From the NCBI RefSeq assembly GCF_036924535.1, contig NZ_JAZHRT010000001.1:8804001-8868000 (forward strand): a stretch of DNA of 64,000 bases, written 5' to 3'. The translations under genes and the position numbers were made by a program. The notes beneath the pieces are model-generated. The model saw only the letters and a list, made by a program, of their open reading frames with translations. It was not told where the DNA came from and ran no database searches. Positions 1 to 8,948 of the stretch are shown here, piece by piece. The stretch's first letter is position 1. Every line of letters starts with the position of its first letter. Source of the stretch: Bradyrhizobium sp. AZCC 2262. GTDB lineage: Bacteria; Pseudomonadota; Alphaproteobacteria; Rhizobiales; Xanthobacteraceae.

Positions 1-903
1 GTCCGCGACGTCATGGCGAGCGAAACAAAACTGTTCGAAGTGCGCGTGTTTGGGCGCGCCGGACAAAAATCGCAGTTGCGCGAGCGCGTCGCGCAGCTCA
101 ACGAAGAGATCGCCGGCCTCACCGCGCAGGAGCAGGCCAAGGACAAGGAAATCGCGCTGGTCGAGAAGGAACTGGTCGGCGTCCGTCAACTCTACGAGCA
201 GCGCCTGATCCAGATCTCGCGCCTCACGGTGCTGGAGCGCGACCTCGCCCGGCTGTCGGGCGAGCGTGCGCAATACATCGCCGCGCGTGCGCAGGCGAGG
301 GGCAAGATCACCGAGACCGAGCTGCAGATCATCCAGGTCGACAAGGACGTGGTCAGCGAGGTGTCCAAGGATTTGCGCGAGACCAATGACAAGATCGGCG
401 AGTTCGTCGAGCGCAAGGTCACCGCCGAGGATCAATTGCGCCGGATCGACATCCGCGCGCCGCAGGACGGCGTCGTGCTGCAGTCGACGGTGCACACCGT
501 GGGCGGCGTGATCACCGCGGGCGACGCCATCATGATGGTGGTGCCAAGGGCGGACGATCTCTCGGTCGAGGCCAAGGTCAATCCGCAGGACATCGACAAG
601 CTGCAGATCGGCCAGAAGACGCTTTTGCGACTATCCGCCTTCAACCAGCGCACCACGCCGGAACTCAATGGCGTGGTGACGCGCGTCTCCGCCGACGTCA
701 ACACCGACCAGCGCACCGGCCAGAGCTACTACACCATCCGCGTCTCGCTGCCGCCGGCCGAAGTCGCCCGCCTCGGCCACGACGTCAAGATCATCCCGGG
801 CATGCCGGTGGAAGCCTTCGTCCAGACCGGCGACCGCACCATGCTTTCCTATCTGATGAAGCCATTCAGCGACCAGCTGATGCGCTCGTTCAGGGAGAGG
901 TGA
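1..903 (+). CDS. HlyD-family type I secretion periplasmic adaptor, C-terminal part (5' end outside window)
   Basis: This is the membrane-fusion (adaptor) subunit of a type I secretion system, which links an inner-membrane ABC exporter to a TolC-like outer-membrane channel. The reading frame is open from base 1, so the N-terminal transmembrane helix lies upstream. A long alpha-helical coiled-coil hairpin rich in Glu, Arg and Gln comes first. The lipoyl/barrel-sandwich half motif follows (IRAPQDGVVLQSTVHTVGGV), then the beta-barrel region ending in IIPGMPVEAFVQTGDRTML. A short basic tail ending LMRSFRER is typical of PrtE/HlyD C-termini. The ABC ATPase partner would be expected just upstream. 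Family assignment is firm; the substrate is unknown. Confidence 0.93.
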   Translation, partial: VRDVMASETKLFEVRVFGRAGQKSQLRERVAQLNEEIAGLTAQEQAKDKEIALVEKELVGVRQLYEQRLIQISRLTVLERDLARLSGERAQYIAARAQARGKITETELQIIQVDKDVVSEVSKDLRETNDKIGEFVERKVTAEDQLRRIDIRAPQDGVVLQSTVHTVGGVITAGDAIMMVVPRADDLSVEAKVNPQDIDKLQIGQKTLLRLSAFNQRTTPELNGVVTRVSADVNTDQRTGQSYYTIRVSLPPAEVARLGHDVKIIPGMPVEAFVQTGDRTMLSYLMKPFSDQLMRSFRER

Positions 904-1135
904 GGTGGTGGGAACGCGAGACCGCGGCCACATCCTTCGAGACGCAGCGGAGCCTGTCATCGGGCGCGCATTCTGGACTCAGTCGGACATCGCGCGAGGT
1001 CCGAAAGAGCCACTGGCGGAAGTGAACCTGATTCGATCACCTCGTCGGCGGTAGCCAGGGACGTTTCTTTCGCGGTCGTGCCGTGCTTGGTGCTGTAGGT
1101 GCTCGGCGGCCACGGTCTCGCCCGCATTCGCGTTT

Positions 1136-1423
1136 TCACCTACCGCCGGCGCCTGAGGGAATCATGGGCCCATAGTAGGCGCCCCAGTGGCCCCACACAT
1201 CGCGGTCCCCGTACCTGTCGCCGCGAGTACCGCCGAAGACGCCGCCAAGGTGATTGCCACGAAAACCATCATCTGCGCCAACATAACGCGTGCCCGACTT
1301 GGTACTCGCATTGGCATCTCCAGCAAGGTGCTGCAAGCGTACATGGCTCTTACGAGCCAAGGCGGGAGTTGCCAGCATGGCTGCGGCGATCACTGCAACC
1401 GAAAGAAATTTGAGCTCCGTCAT
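1136..1423 (-). CDS. Small secreted protein, uncharacterised
   Basis: This 95-residue protein starts at the ATG ending at 1423, with AGGATGG about 10 bases upstream. A longer in-frame start to 1504 would put residues before the signal peptide and is less likely. The first 23 residues are a clear Sec signal (LKFLSVAVIAAAMLATPALA, AxA cleavage). The mature part is Gly/Asp/Arg rich and ends in a DVWGHWGAYYGPMIP motif. I recall similar small exported proteins with this ending in Bradyrhizobium, but no function is known. It is alone on its strand and a perfect palindrome lies just upstream (1449-1469). Confidence 0.7.
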   Translation of the reverse strand: MTELKFLSVAVIAAAMLATPALARKSHVRLQHLAGDANASTKSGTRYVGADDGFRGNHLGGVFGGTRGDRYGDRDVWGHWGAYYGPMIPSGAGGR

Positions 1424-1891
1424 TTCAAATTTTCCATCCTGATATGAGGAGCCAAACAGCGTTTGGCTCGTCCATGAAAATGGTGGAGCGATTAGACCGC
1501 TCAAGGGAACATTTCCTCACGTTGTTACAACTCCGCGCGAGGTCGACGGGTCTTGCCATCGCCAATTTGCTCAACAGCCCGCCACCGGGACATCCCACTC
1601 CAGGAGCCGCAGTGTCCGGCTCCGTTCCATTTCCGGTTTGGGCCATCTTCGGAAGTGGACATGAGCAATCGCAAGGTCCGCTTTGCTCCCATCAACTGAC
1701 CTGTTCAGTCCGGCCCGTCAGGTCGGAACCGACTGCCGCCTCGTCGGTGCGCCAATCAATATCTTGGCGGGGGAACGCTGAGCTGCGCAAAAGCCTACGG
1801 GAAAATCGGACTGCGCAAGTCTGGATTCATCCGATAGTTGGGATAAGGTTGCTGTATCCGCAGAAAAACTGAGAAACGACACAGGGAGGAA
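1424..1891. other. Gene-free stretch of 468 bases
   Basis: I see no convincing gene. The stretch holds the upstream region of the small secreted protein, including the palindrome at 1449-1469, and the leader of the monooxygenase. A 142-codon open frame at 1444-1872 has no recognisable domain and no good ribosome binding site, so I treat it as chance. Confidence 0.5.
1449..1469. promoter_or_regulatory. Perfect 9-3-9 palindrome upstream of the small secreted protein
   Basis: GAGCCAAAC is followed by a 3-base spacer and GTTTGGCTC, a perfect inverted repeat. It lies 26-46 bases before the ATG at 1423 on the minus strand, where an operator would sit. It has no T-tract, so it is not an obvious terminator. 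The binding protein is unknown. Confidence 0.45.
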
Positions 1892-3691
1892 ATGATGCTC
1901 GACACCACGCTTAATGCGCGCATTCAAGCCTTTCTTGACAAATTTGATGCGGCGCTTGCGGCAGGAGATATCGACGACGCGGTAGGGATGTTCGCGCTGG
2001 AGTCCTACTGGCGCGACCTCGTTACCTTCACATGGAACATGAAGACCATGGAAGGCCGCGATCAGGTGCGCGAGATGCTCAGCTCTTGTCTTGCTCGCGT
2101 AAAGCCGCGCAACTGGAAAATCGCCGAGGGGGAAAGCGCGACCGAAGCTAATGGCGTTACCGAATGCTGGATCTCGTTCGAGACCGGGGCCGCACGCGGG
2201 TACGGCCTGATCCGCCTGCAGAACGGCCAGATTTGGACGCTTTTGACAACGATGGTCGAACTGAAGGATCACGAGGAAAAGGCGGGCTACACCCGGCCGC
2301 TCGGAGCCCGGCACGGCGTCAATCCCGGCGCCAAAACTTGGAAGGAATTGCGAGACGAGGAAACCGAGCAGCTCGGCCTTAAGACCCAGCCCTATGCGCT
2401 CATCATCGGCGGCGGCCAGGGCGGCATCGCACTCGGCGCGCGGTTGCGCCAGCTCGGCGTGCCCACAATCATCGTCGAGAAAAACGGACGAGCCGGCGAT
2501 TCCTGGCGCAACCGCTATAAATCGCTCTGCCTGCATGACCCGGTCTGGTACGACCATTTGCCCTACATCGACTTCCCGAAAAACTGGCCGGTGTTCTCGC
2601 CCAAGGACAAGATCGGCGACTGGCTGGAGATGTACACCAAGGTCATGGAACTGAATTACTGGACCGGCACCGCGGCCAAACGCGCGAGCTGGGACGATGC
2701 CAAAAAGGAATGGAGCGTCGTCGTCGAGCGCAACGGCAATGAGATTACGCTCAAGGCGAAACAGCTGGTGTTTGCGACCGGCATGTCCGCCAAGCCGAAC
2801 ATGCCGCAATTCAAGGGCATGGACACCTTCAAAGGTGAGCAGCACCATTCCTCGCGCCATCCGGGTCCCGACCGCTACAAGGGCAAAAAAGTCGTCGTGA
2901 TTGGCTCTAACAATTCCGCGCATGACATCTGCGCTGCGCTATATGAGGCCGGCGTCGACGTGACCATGGTGCAGCGCTCGACCACCCATATCGTTCGCTC
3001 GGATTCGCTGATGGAATCCATAGCCGACCTCTATTCTGAGCGTGCCGTCCGCGGCGGCATGACGACGGCGAAAGCTGATTTGATCTTCGCCTCGTTACCC
3101 TACAAAATACTGAATCAGTTGCAGAAGCCGGTCTACGACAAGATCCGCAAGGACGACGCCGATTTTTATGCGGGGTTAACGAAAGCTGGTTTCCGGCTCG
3201 ACTTCGGCGACGACGATTCCGGACTATTCATGAAGTACCTGCGTCGTGGCTCCGGCTATTACATCGACGTCGGCGCCTCGCAACTCATCATCGAAGGTAA
3301 GGTCAAGCTGGTGGCCGGCCAGGTCGAGGAAATCACGCCTAATGGCGTCAAGCTTGACAACGGCAAGGAGCTGCCCGCCGATGTGATCGTCTACGCCACC
3401 GGCTATAGCTCGATGAACGGCTTTATCGCCGACCTCATCAGCCGGGAAATGGCCGACAAGGTCGGCAAGGTCTGGGGGCTCGGCTCCAATACGACCAAGG
3501 ACCCCGGCCCATGGGAAGGCGAACAGCGCAACATGTGGAAGCCGACGCAGCAGGAAGGCCTCTGGTTCCACGGCGGCAATCTGCACCAGTCACGCCATTA
3601 CTCGCAGTTCCTGTCCCTGCAGCTGAAAGCGCGCTACGAGGGCATCCCGACGCCGGTCTATGACCTGCAATCCGTCTATCATAAAGCCTAG
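1892..3691 (+). CDS. NAD(P)/FAD-dependent monooxygenase with N-terminal NTF2-like domain
   Basis: The 599-residue protein is probably a class B flavin monooxygenase using NADPH and O2 to oxygenate a ketone, N or S centre. Residues 1-150 look like an NTF2/SnoaL fold (LNARIQAFLDKFDAALAAGDIDDAVGMF). The FAD Rossmann motif IIGGGQGGIALG is near residue 172 and a second dinucleotide motif (VVVIGSNNSAHDI) near 336. The family fingerprint FxGxxxHxxx(Y/F/W) is present only as FKGEQHHSSRH from residue 313, ending in His, so it is an atypical member. The late ATG motif YATGYSS is present. The ATG follows GGGAGGAA. Oxidase or dehydrogenase activity cannot be excluded. It is transcribed alone. Confidence 0.85.
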   Translation: MMLDTTLNARIQAFLDKFDAALAAGDIDDAVGMFALESYWRDLVTFTWNMKTMEGRDQVREMLSSCLARVKPRNWKIAEGESATEANGVTECWISFETGAARGYGLIRLQNGQIWTLLTTMVELKDHEEKAGYTRPLGARHGVNPGAKTWKELRDEETEQLGLKTQPYALIIGGGQGGIALGARLRQLGVPTIIVEKNGRAGDSWRNRYKSLCLHDPVWYDHLPYIDFPKNWPVFSPKDKIGDWLEMYTKVMELNYWTGTAAKRASWDDAKKEWSVVVERNGNEITLKAKQLVFATGMSAKPNMPQFKGMDTFKGEQHHSSRHPGPDRYKGKKVVVIGSNNSAHDICAALYEAGVDVTMVQRSTTHIVRSDSLMESIADLYSERAVRGGMTTAKADLIFASLPYKILNQLQKPVYDKIRKDDADFYAGLTKAGFRLDFGDDDSGLFMKYLRRGSGYYIDVGASQLIIEGKVKLVAGQVEEITPNGVKLDNGKELPADVIVYATGYSSMNGFIADLISREMADKVGKVWGLGSNTTKDPGPWEGEQRNMWKPTQQEGLWFHGGNLHQSRHYSQFLSLQLKARYEGIPTPVYDLQSVYHKA

Positions 3692-4086
3692 GGTTTCGTA
3701 GCCCACGGTGGGCTCGTGCAGCAGTCGGTTACGCCAACCCGCACGAGCCCGAGGTCCGCTTCGCCCCTGAAGGTGCCGCTGCGCGGCTGGATCGGCGTCA
3801 GCCTGATCGGCGCGGGGCTGATGCTTGTGGCAGGGACCTAAGCCTAAAAGCACTTCGGGACCGAGAGAGCCGCTGAGCCCCTCATCAGGCAAACGATGAT
3901 GATCAGCCGGTCCGTTCCGGGTCATTCGCGTCGATTTTGGCATGTCCGGTTAGGGGATAATCTCGGAAATGTCGGCTGGCACGGTAGTCCGTCTCCGTCA
4001 TCGCTGAGGAGCCGCAAAGCGGCGTCTCGACGGATGTGGGGCCGCTGCCGAACACGCTTCACCGCGACCCCCGGAACAAATCGCCC
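3692..4086. other. 395-base intergenic stretch with a possible 41-residue membrane peptide at 3716-3841
   Basis: Convergent genes flank this stretch. The frame of the monooxygenase stays open after its stop codon. From a GTG at 3716 it encodes 41 residues ending in a hydrophobic helix, GWIGVSLIGAGLMLVAGT. There is no good ribosome binding site. It may be a small membrane protein, a gene remnant or chance. Nothing else is recognisable. Confidence 0.25.
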
Positions 4087-4977
4087 CTACCTTCTGTCGT
4101 ATTCATCCGGCCCCATCGCGTAAGGCCACTGCTCGTGGCCGGGCGCGTAGGTGCGGTTGGTCTCGGCCGGGTTTCGGTTGACCAGCGGCCGCATGAACAT
4201 CGGGTGCGTAGCGCTGCGGACCTCGTGCTCGACGGTGAACAGATGCCTGCCGCCATCGAGGTCGATGATGTCGCGAAAGCGGTATTGATACTGGTTATCC
4301 TCCTGCGAGATCAGGCCGCGCTCCCGCAAGCGGCGGTAGGGGCCCGAAAAATCCGTGATGTAGATCTGCACGTGATGCCCGTCGAACTCCGGCTGGCGCC
4401 GGTCGGTCTCGCGGAATTGTAGAAATTGGTCTTTTCCAACCTTGACGCGCGCGACAGTGCCGTCGCCATTCAAAAGTTCAGCCTGCATCCCCATGATCTC
4501 GGGATAGAACGCACAAATCGCTTTCGCGGTGCCGGCCGGCACGTCGAACTCAACATAGGGAATGCCGAGCGTGATGCGTCCGAAGCGCGCGGCGTCCGGC
4601 TCGTAGCAGCGCACGCGGTTGCCCCAGGGGCAGATCGCCTCGACATGGTCGTTATGCTCGCTGAATGCGAACGCCGTGCCTTCCAGTTTTTTGGCGACTG
4701 ACGCCAGCCGCTCCAGCAGCGCCTCGCGGCCGGCGATGACGAGGCCGGTATGGCCGCGCAGCACCTGTGCGCTGCCATCAGGCAAATGAAACTGGCTCCT
4801 GCCGACATTGACCCACATGTTGGTGTCCGACACCATCAGATAGGGATCGCGGGTCAGCCCGAGGCCCGCGATATAGAACAGCGTCGCCAGCCGCTGATCG
4901 GGGATGGTGACGTTGACATGCTCGAAATGGATCGAGTTGCCGAGATCCTCTGCGTCGCGGTCGAATGGCTGTTGCAT
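4087..4977 (-). CDS. VOC-superfamily protein, two-module glyoxalase/extradiol dioxygenase-like
   Basis: This 296-residue protein starts at the ATG ending at 4977, preceded by GAGGA. The N-terminal module begins with the usual beta strand IHFEHVNVTIPDQ and a second begins at ITLGIPYVEFDVPAGTAKAI, so it holds two paired beta-alpha-beta-beta-beta units. HHVQIYITDFSGPY and HLFTVEHEVRS fit the later metal-binding strands with His and Glu. The family includes extradiol dioxygenases, glyoxalase I and fosfomycin-resistance enzymes. The catabolic neighbourhood favours a ring-cleavage or isomerase role, but the substrate is not readable. It is probably monocistronic, with a palindromic repeat behind its promoter. 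Confidence 0.75.
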   Translation of the reverse strand: MQQPFDRDAEDLGNSIHFEHVNVTIPDQRLATLFYIAGLGLTRDPYLMVSDTNMWVNVGRSQFHLPDGSAQVLRGHTGLVIAGREALLERLASVAKKLEGTAFAFSEHNDHVEAICPWGNRVRCYEPDAARFGRITLGIPYVEFDVPAGTAKAICAFYPEIMGMQAELLNGDGTVARVKVGKDQFLQFRETDRRQPEFDGHHVQIYITDFSGPYRRLRERGLISQEDNQYQYRFRDIIDLDGGRHLFTVEHEVRSATHPMFMRPLVNRNPAETNRTYAPGHEQWPYAMGPDEYDRR

Positions 4978-5012
4978 GACTAGTCCTCGGGTCAATACCT
5001 GAAAAATCTTCC

Positions 5013-5136
5013 CGTCGTCCCTGCGAACGCAGGGACCCATAACCACCGTACTTGGTTGTCGGATAAAAGCCGTCGAACAGCGTTCTCTCACAACAAACGA
5101 CACGGCGTATGGGTCCCTGCGTTCGCAGGGACGACA
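5013..5136. repeat. Palindromic intergenic repeat, CGTCGTCCC family
   Basis: The outer arms are a CGTCGTCCCTGCG segment and its complement CGCAGGGACGACG. Smaller GGGACCCAT/ATGGGTCCC arms lie inside. The same family recurs at 37288-37413. It sits between the VOC gene and the CinA-like gene and ends just after the latter's stop. Confidence 0.75.
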
Positions 5137-5138
5137 GC

Positions 5139-5621
5139 TTACCTCGACAAATTCTCCAGCAGCAGAGTTAGCGCCGTCTTCGCAAACGCGTGCATGTTGG
5201 CCTGCCGATCATTGCTTCCGGTCTCCAGCGTGAACACTTCGTTTTGCGGCCCCGCCACCGCCATGCAGCTATGCCCGGCGGCGTCGCCATAGCGGTTGCC
5301 GGTCGGTCCCGTCGCGCCGGTTTCCGACAGACCCCAATCGGTTGAAAAACGCCCGCGGACCTGGCTTGCCAGCAGTTTTGCATAAGGCTCGGACGCCGAG
5401 CGGATGCCCTTCATCGCCTCATCCGGAATATCCATCAGCAGCCGCCGCGCGTCGCGGGTATAGACCACGGCGCCGCCGAGGAAATAGGCGGATGCGCCCG
5501 GCACCGACAGCAGCGCCGCCGAGATCAGGCCGCCGGTTGAGGATTCCGCAACTGCAATCGTCTGTTTCCGCGCGATCAGTTGAGCGGCAATCTTTTCGGC
5601 TATTGTCACGAGCTCTTTCAT
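5139..5621 (-). CDS. pncC: CinA C-terminal-domain protein (nicotinamide-nucleotide amidohydrolase, PncC type)
   Basis: The 160-residue stand-alone CinA domain probably deamidates nicotinamide mononucleotide to nicotinate mononucleotide in NAD recycling. The family signature AESSTGGLISAALLSVPGAS starts near residue 25, and SETGATGPTGNRYGD is the second conserved loop. Its length matches single-domain CinA proteins, without the N-terminal COG1058 domain. It lies 6 bases after the upstream metallo-beta-lactamase-fold gene on the same strand, so the two are probably co-transcribed, although no functional link is known. Confidence 0.88.
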   Translation of the reverse strand: MKELVTIAEKIAAQLIARKQTIAVAESSTGGLISAALLSVPGASAYFLGGAVVYTRDARRLLMDIPDEAMKGIRSASEPYAKLLASQVRGRFSTDWGLSETGATGPTGNRYGDAAGHSCMAVAGPQNEVFTLETGSNDRQANMHAFAKTALTLLLENLSR

Positions 5622-5627
5622 GTTCTC

Positions 5628-6608
5628 TCAACCCCGCCGCAGCATTCGTTTCAGCAACGCCTTCTTGTCCGTCTTGTCCGCGAGTGAATGATAGACGACC
5701 CGAATAAAATTCTTGGAGGCCAACTCCGTCGGCGCCCATTTCTTGTCGAGATCGGCGAAGGGTTTTGCCGCCACCACATCGTCTTCGCTCTTGCCTTCCT
5801 TCACCAGCGCCGCCATGCGGTCGCGCGCGGTGACGAGCATGGTGCGATATTCGGTCAGCGCAGCCTTGTCGGCGATCGGGCCGTGGCCCGGCACGATGCG
5901 GCTGTTGGCGTTGGTCAGCTTGATGTAGGCGTCGGTCGCCGCGATCATTCCCCTGATGTTGCCGCCATTGGCGAAGTCGATGTTGGGATAGCGGCCGTTG
6001 GTGAAGGTGTCGCCGGTCGCCAGCACGTTGGCGGTTTTGAACCAGACGTAAGTGTCGCCGTCGGTATGCGCGTTGGCGATATGCCGGAGATCGGCGACGC
6101 GGCCGGGAAGTCTGACCTTGATCATCTTGCCGGCATAGGTCTTCGTCGGCAGTGCGCCCGCTGTCGCCGGCGGCGTCTTGACGCCGGTCAGGCCATTGGT
6201 GGTTCCCTCCGCCAGGCGATTCCTGACGTTGACGTCGGAAACGATGATGGCGCCGTCCTTGGCAAGGGCTTCATTCCCGCCGGTGTGGTCGCCGTGATAA
6301 TGCGTGTTGATCAGATATTTGATCGGCAGGTTGGAGATGGTTGATATCGCGGCCTTGATCTTGTCGTGCAGCGGCGCGAACTGGCCGTCGACCATGATAA
6401 TGCCGGTTTTCCCCACCGCCACCGTGATGTTCCCGCCCTGGCCCTCGAGCATGTAGACGTTGTCGCCGAGGTCGGTGGTCTTGATCTCGACCTTGGAGAA
6501 ATCGACCGGCGGGGGTGCTGCGGACGGGGCAGGGGGTTGTTGCTGTGCGAACGCGCTGCCGGCCAGCAGGAGGGTTATGCCAACCGCCGTACGTCCGATC
6601 CCAATCAT
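5628..6608 (-). CDS. Exported MBL-fold metallo-hydrolase
   Basis: The 326-residue periplasmic protein starts at the ATG ending at 6608, with GGGGAG 7 bases before it. An upstream in-frame TTG at 6623 overlaps that site and is rejected. Residues 1-21 are a signal peptide (GITLLLAGSAFAQ), followed by a Pro/Ala linker. The zinc motif HYHGDH is near residue 103, with later ligands in HTDGD, GDTFTNG and VPGHGP, so it should bind two metals. It resembles subclass B3-like and quinoprotein-relay-associated MBL hydrolases. Beta-lactam hydrolysis is not implied. It probably forms an operon with the CinA-like gene. Confidence 0.87.
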   Translation of the reverse strand: MIGIGRTAVGITLLLAGSAFAQQQPPAPSAAPPPVDFSKVEIKTTDLGDNVYMLEGQGGNITVAVGKTGIIMVDGQFAPLHDKIKAAISTISNLPIKYLINTHYHGDHTGGNEALAKDGAIIVSDVNVRNRLAEGTTNGLTGVKTPPATAGALPTKTYAGKMIKVRLPGRVADLRHIANAHTDGDTYVWFKTANVLATGDTFTNGRYPNIDFANGGNIRGMIAATDAYIKLTNANSRIVPGHGPIADKAALTEYRTMLVTARDRMAALVKEGKSEDDVVAAKPFADLDKKWAPTELASKNFIRVVYHSLADKTDKKALLKRMLRRG

Positions 6609-6768
6609 CGAAAATCTCCCCAAAGCCCTTACCCATGTTTTCCTAGCACAGGGGACCAGCGTTTGCCGAGTTGCGGGCTGCAGACCAGCCTGCTTGAATG
6701 CGGTTAGCGAACCAAGTGGCGAAGCCTACAAGATGCCGTGAGGCCGCGCTCGCGAACGAGGAAACACC

Positions 6769-7848
6769 ATGACGTCGCCGCTTCCCGGCGGCGTGGATTG
6801 CGATCTGCATCCCGCCGTTCCTCATCTGACCAGCCTGTTGCCCTATATGAACGACTACTGGCGCGACCAGGTGACGACGCGCGGCATGACCGATCTGGTC
6901 TCGCAATCCTATCCGACCAATTCGCCGATCTCGTCGCGGCCGGACTGGCGGCCGGGGCAGGGCAAGCCGGGTTCGGACCTTGCCGACATGCAGAAGCAGG
7001 CGCTCGACCGGTTCGGCGTCCGTTACGGCATCTGCAATCCCTTGTACGGCGTGCAGATGGTATTCTCCGAGGACATGCAGGACGCGTTCTGCCGCGCGCT
7101 GAACGACTGGCTGGCCAAAGAATGGCTCGACAAGGACGCGCGGCTGCGCGGCTCGATCGTGATTCCTGCGCAAAGCGTCGAAAAATCCGTCGCCGAGATC
7201 GAGCGCTGCGCCAGGGACAAGCGCTTCGTCCAGGTGCTGATGCTTGTCATGGGCGACATGCCCTTGGGCAAGCGCGCCTATTGGCCGATCTATGCGGCGG
7301 CCGAACGCCTGGGGCTGACGATCGGAATCCATGCCGGCAGCGCCTATCACAACCCGCCGACCTCGGTCGGCTGGGGCTCCTACCACATCGAGGACTACGT
7401 AGCCCAGGCGACCGCGTTCCAGGCCCAGCTCACCAGCCTGATCGTCGAAGGCGTGTTCGCCCGCCATCCGAATCTGAAGATGGTGATGCTGGAAAGCGGC
7501 TTCACCTGGCTGCCGGCCTATCTGTGGCGGCTGCACAAGTTCTGGCGCGGCATACGGATGGAAACGCCGTGGGTCGACCGCGCGCCGCTGGAGATTGTGC
7601 GCAGCAACATCCGTTTCTCGCTGCAACCGGTCGATGCGCCGCCGGATCCCGCAACCCTGAACCGCCTGTTTGACCATATGCAGTCGGACGAATTGCTCCT
7701 ATTCTCGACCGACTATCCGCACTGGCAATTCGACGGCGACGAGGTGCTGCCGCCGGGATTGTCGCCCGATCTTGTTCGCAAGATCATGATCGACAATCCG
7801 CTCGCGACCTATAGCCGGTTGGAATTCGCGAAGGAGACGACGCCATGA
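6769..7848 (+). CDS. Amidohydrolase-2 family protein (ACMSD-like metal-dependent hydrolase/decarboxylase), first of a pair
   Basis: The 359-residue TIM-barrel protein belongs to the group of aminocarboxymuconate semialdehyde decarboxylase and resorcylate decarboxylase. DCDLHPA at residues 8-14 carries DxH in place of the HxH first-metal motif. GIHAG supplies a conserved His, LESGF follows, and FSTDYPHWQFDGD near the C-terminus holds the catalytic Asp. GAGGAAACACC precedes the ATG. Its stop overlaps the start of the next gene by 4 bases (ATGA), and the pair is followed directly by a Rieske gene, so all three are translationally coupled. Decarboxylation or C-C hydrolysis of an aromatic-derived acid is an inference. 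Confidence 0.87.
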   Translation: MTSPLPGGVDCDLHPAVPHLTSLLPYMNDYWRDQVTTRGMTDLVSQSYPTNSPISSRPDWRPGQGKPGSDLADMQKQALDRFGVRYGICNPLYGVQMVFSEDMQDAFCRALNDWLAKEWLDKDARLRGSIVIPAQSVEKSVAEIERCARDKRFVQVLMLVMGDMPLGKRAYWPIYAAAERLGLTIGIHAGSAYHNPPTSVGWGSYHIEDYVAQATAFQAQLTSLIVEGVFARHPNLKMVMLESGFTWLPAYLWRLHKFWRGIRMETPWVDRAPLEIVRSNIRFSLQPVDAPPDPATLNRLFDHMQSDELLLFSTDYPHWQFDGDEVLPPGLSPDLVRKIMIDNPLATYSRLEFAKETTP

Positions 7849-8948
7849 ATGTGCAGTTCCGTCCCGAGTCGTCAGCGTCTGTCAGCGTCAAGACCGCGAT
7901 CGCCGATTGCGACATCCATCCGGCGCGCGCCACCAACGACGAACTTTATCCATTTATGGCCAAGCGCTGGCACGAACACCTCGTGGCCTACGGCAAGCAG
8001 GCCTATCACGGCATGATGGAAGGCCCGCCCTATCCGAAGGCGCAGCCGAACGCCTCGCGCCGCGATGCCTGGCCGCCGGAAGGCGGACCGCAGGGCTCGT
8101 CGCTGTCCTTCATGCAGAAGCAGCTGCTCGATCCCTATAATGTCGCGCTCGGCGTGCTTAATCCGCTGAACAGCGGGCAGGGGCTGCGCAACCAGGATCT
8201 GGCCGGCGCGATCTGCTCCGCGATCAACGACTGGCAGGTCGAGAAATGGACCAGCAAGGATTCCCGTCTGAAGGGCTCGATCGTCGTCGCCAATGAAGAC
8301 GGTGTTTCCGCCGCTGCCGAAATCCGCAAGCGCGCCGGCGACAAGAATTTTGTCCAGGTGCTGCTGCTCTCGCGCAATGTCGAGCCGCTCGGCCAGCGCC
8401 GCTACTGGCCGATCTACGAGGCGGCGGCCGAGATCGGCTTGCCGGTCGGCATTCATGCCTTTGGCTTCGGCGGCAATCCGCTGACCCCGTCCGGCTGGCC
8501 GAGCTTCTACATCGAGGAAATGGTCGGCCATGCGCAGTGCCAGCAAACCGTGCTGGCGAGCCTGGTGCTCGAAGGCGTGTTCGAGCGTTATCCAAAACTC
8601 AAGATGGTCATGATCGAGGCCGGTTTCGGCTGGGCGCCGTCGCTTGGCTGGCGGCTGGACAAGAATTTCGAGCGGCTGCACAGCGAGGTGCCATATCTCA
8701 AGCGCAAGCCGTCGGAATATATCCGCGACCACATCTGGTGGACCACGCAGCCGATGGAAGACCCGGAGCGCCGCGACCATCTGTTCCAGGTGATCGAATG
8801 GATCGGCTGGGACAAGCTGTTGTTCGCGACAGACTATCCGCACTGGGATTTCGACGAGCCGTCGCGCGTGCTGCCGGCCGGCGTCAGCGACGCCAACCGC
8901 GAAGCGTTCTATCTCGGCAACGCGAAGAAGCTGTACGGTATTTCGTAG
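7845..8948 (+). CDS. Amidohydrolase-2 family protein (ACMSD-like), second of a pair
   Basis: The 367-residue paralogue of the preceding gene has the same order of motifs: IADCDIHPA near residue 21 (DxH), GIHAFGFGG, MIEAGFGW and FATDYPHWDFDEP. The two proteins align along their whole length but have clearly diverged, so they may be two subunits or act on two related substrates. The ATG overlaps the previous stop codon and the next gene starts at the base after this stop. A shared operon with the Rieske protein is therefore very likely. Confidence 0.87.
   Translation: MNVQFRPESSASVSVKTAIADCDIHPARATNDELYPFMAKRWHEHLVAYGKQAYHGMMEGPPYPKAQPNASRRDAWPPEGGPQGSSLSFMQKQLLDPYNVALGVLNPLNSGQGLRNQDLAGAICSAINDWQVEKWTSKDSRLKGSIVVANEDGVSAAAEIRKRAGDKNFVQVLLLSRNVEPLGQRRYWPIYEAAAEIGLPVGIHAFGFGGNPLTPSGWPSFYIEEMVGHAQCQQTVLASLVLEGVFERYPKLKMVMIEAGFGWAPSLGWRLDKNFERLHSEVPYLKRKPSEYIRDHIWWTTQPMEDPERRDHLFQVIEWIGWDKLLFATDYPHWDFDEPSRVLPAGVSDANREAFYLGNAKKLYGIS

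Noticed and set aside
1718..2923. A 401-codon minus-strand open frame
   Set aside because: Antisense to the flavin monooxygenase, which has the dinucleotide-binding motifs.
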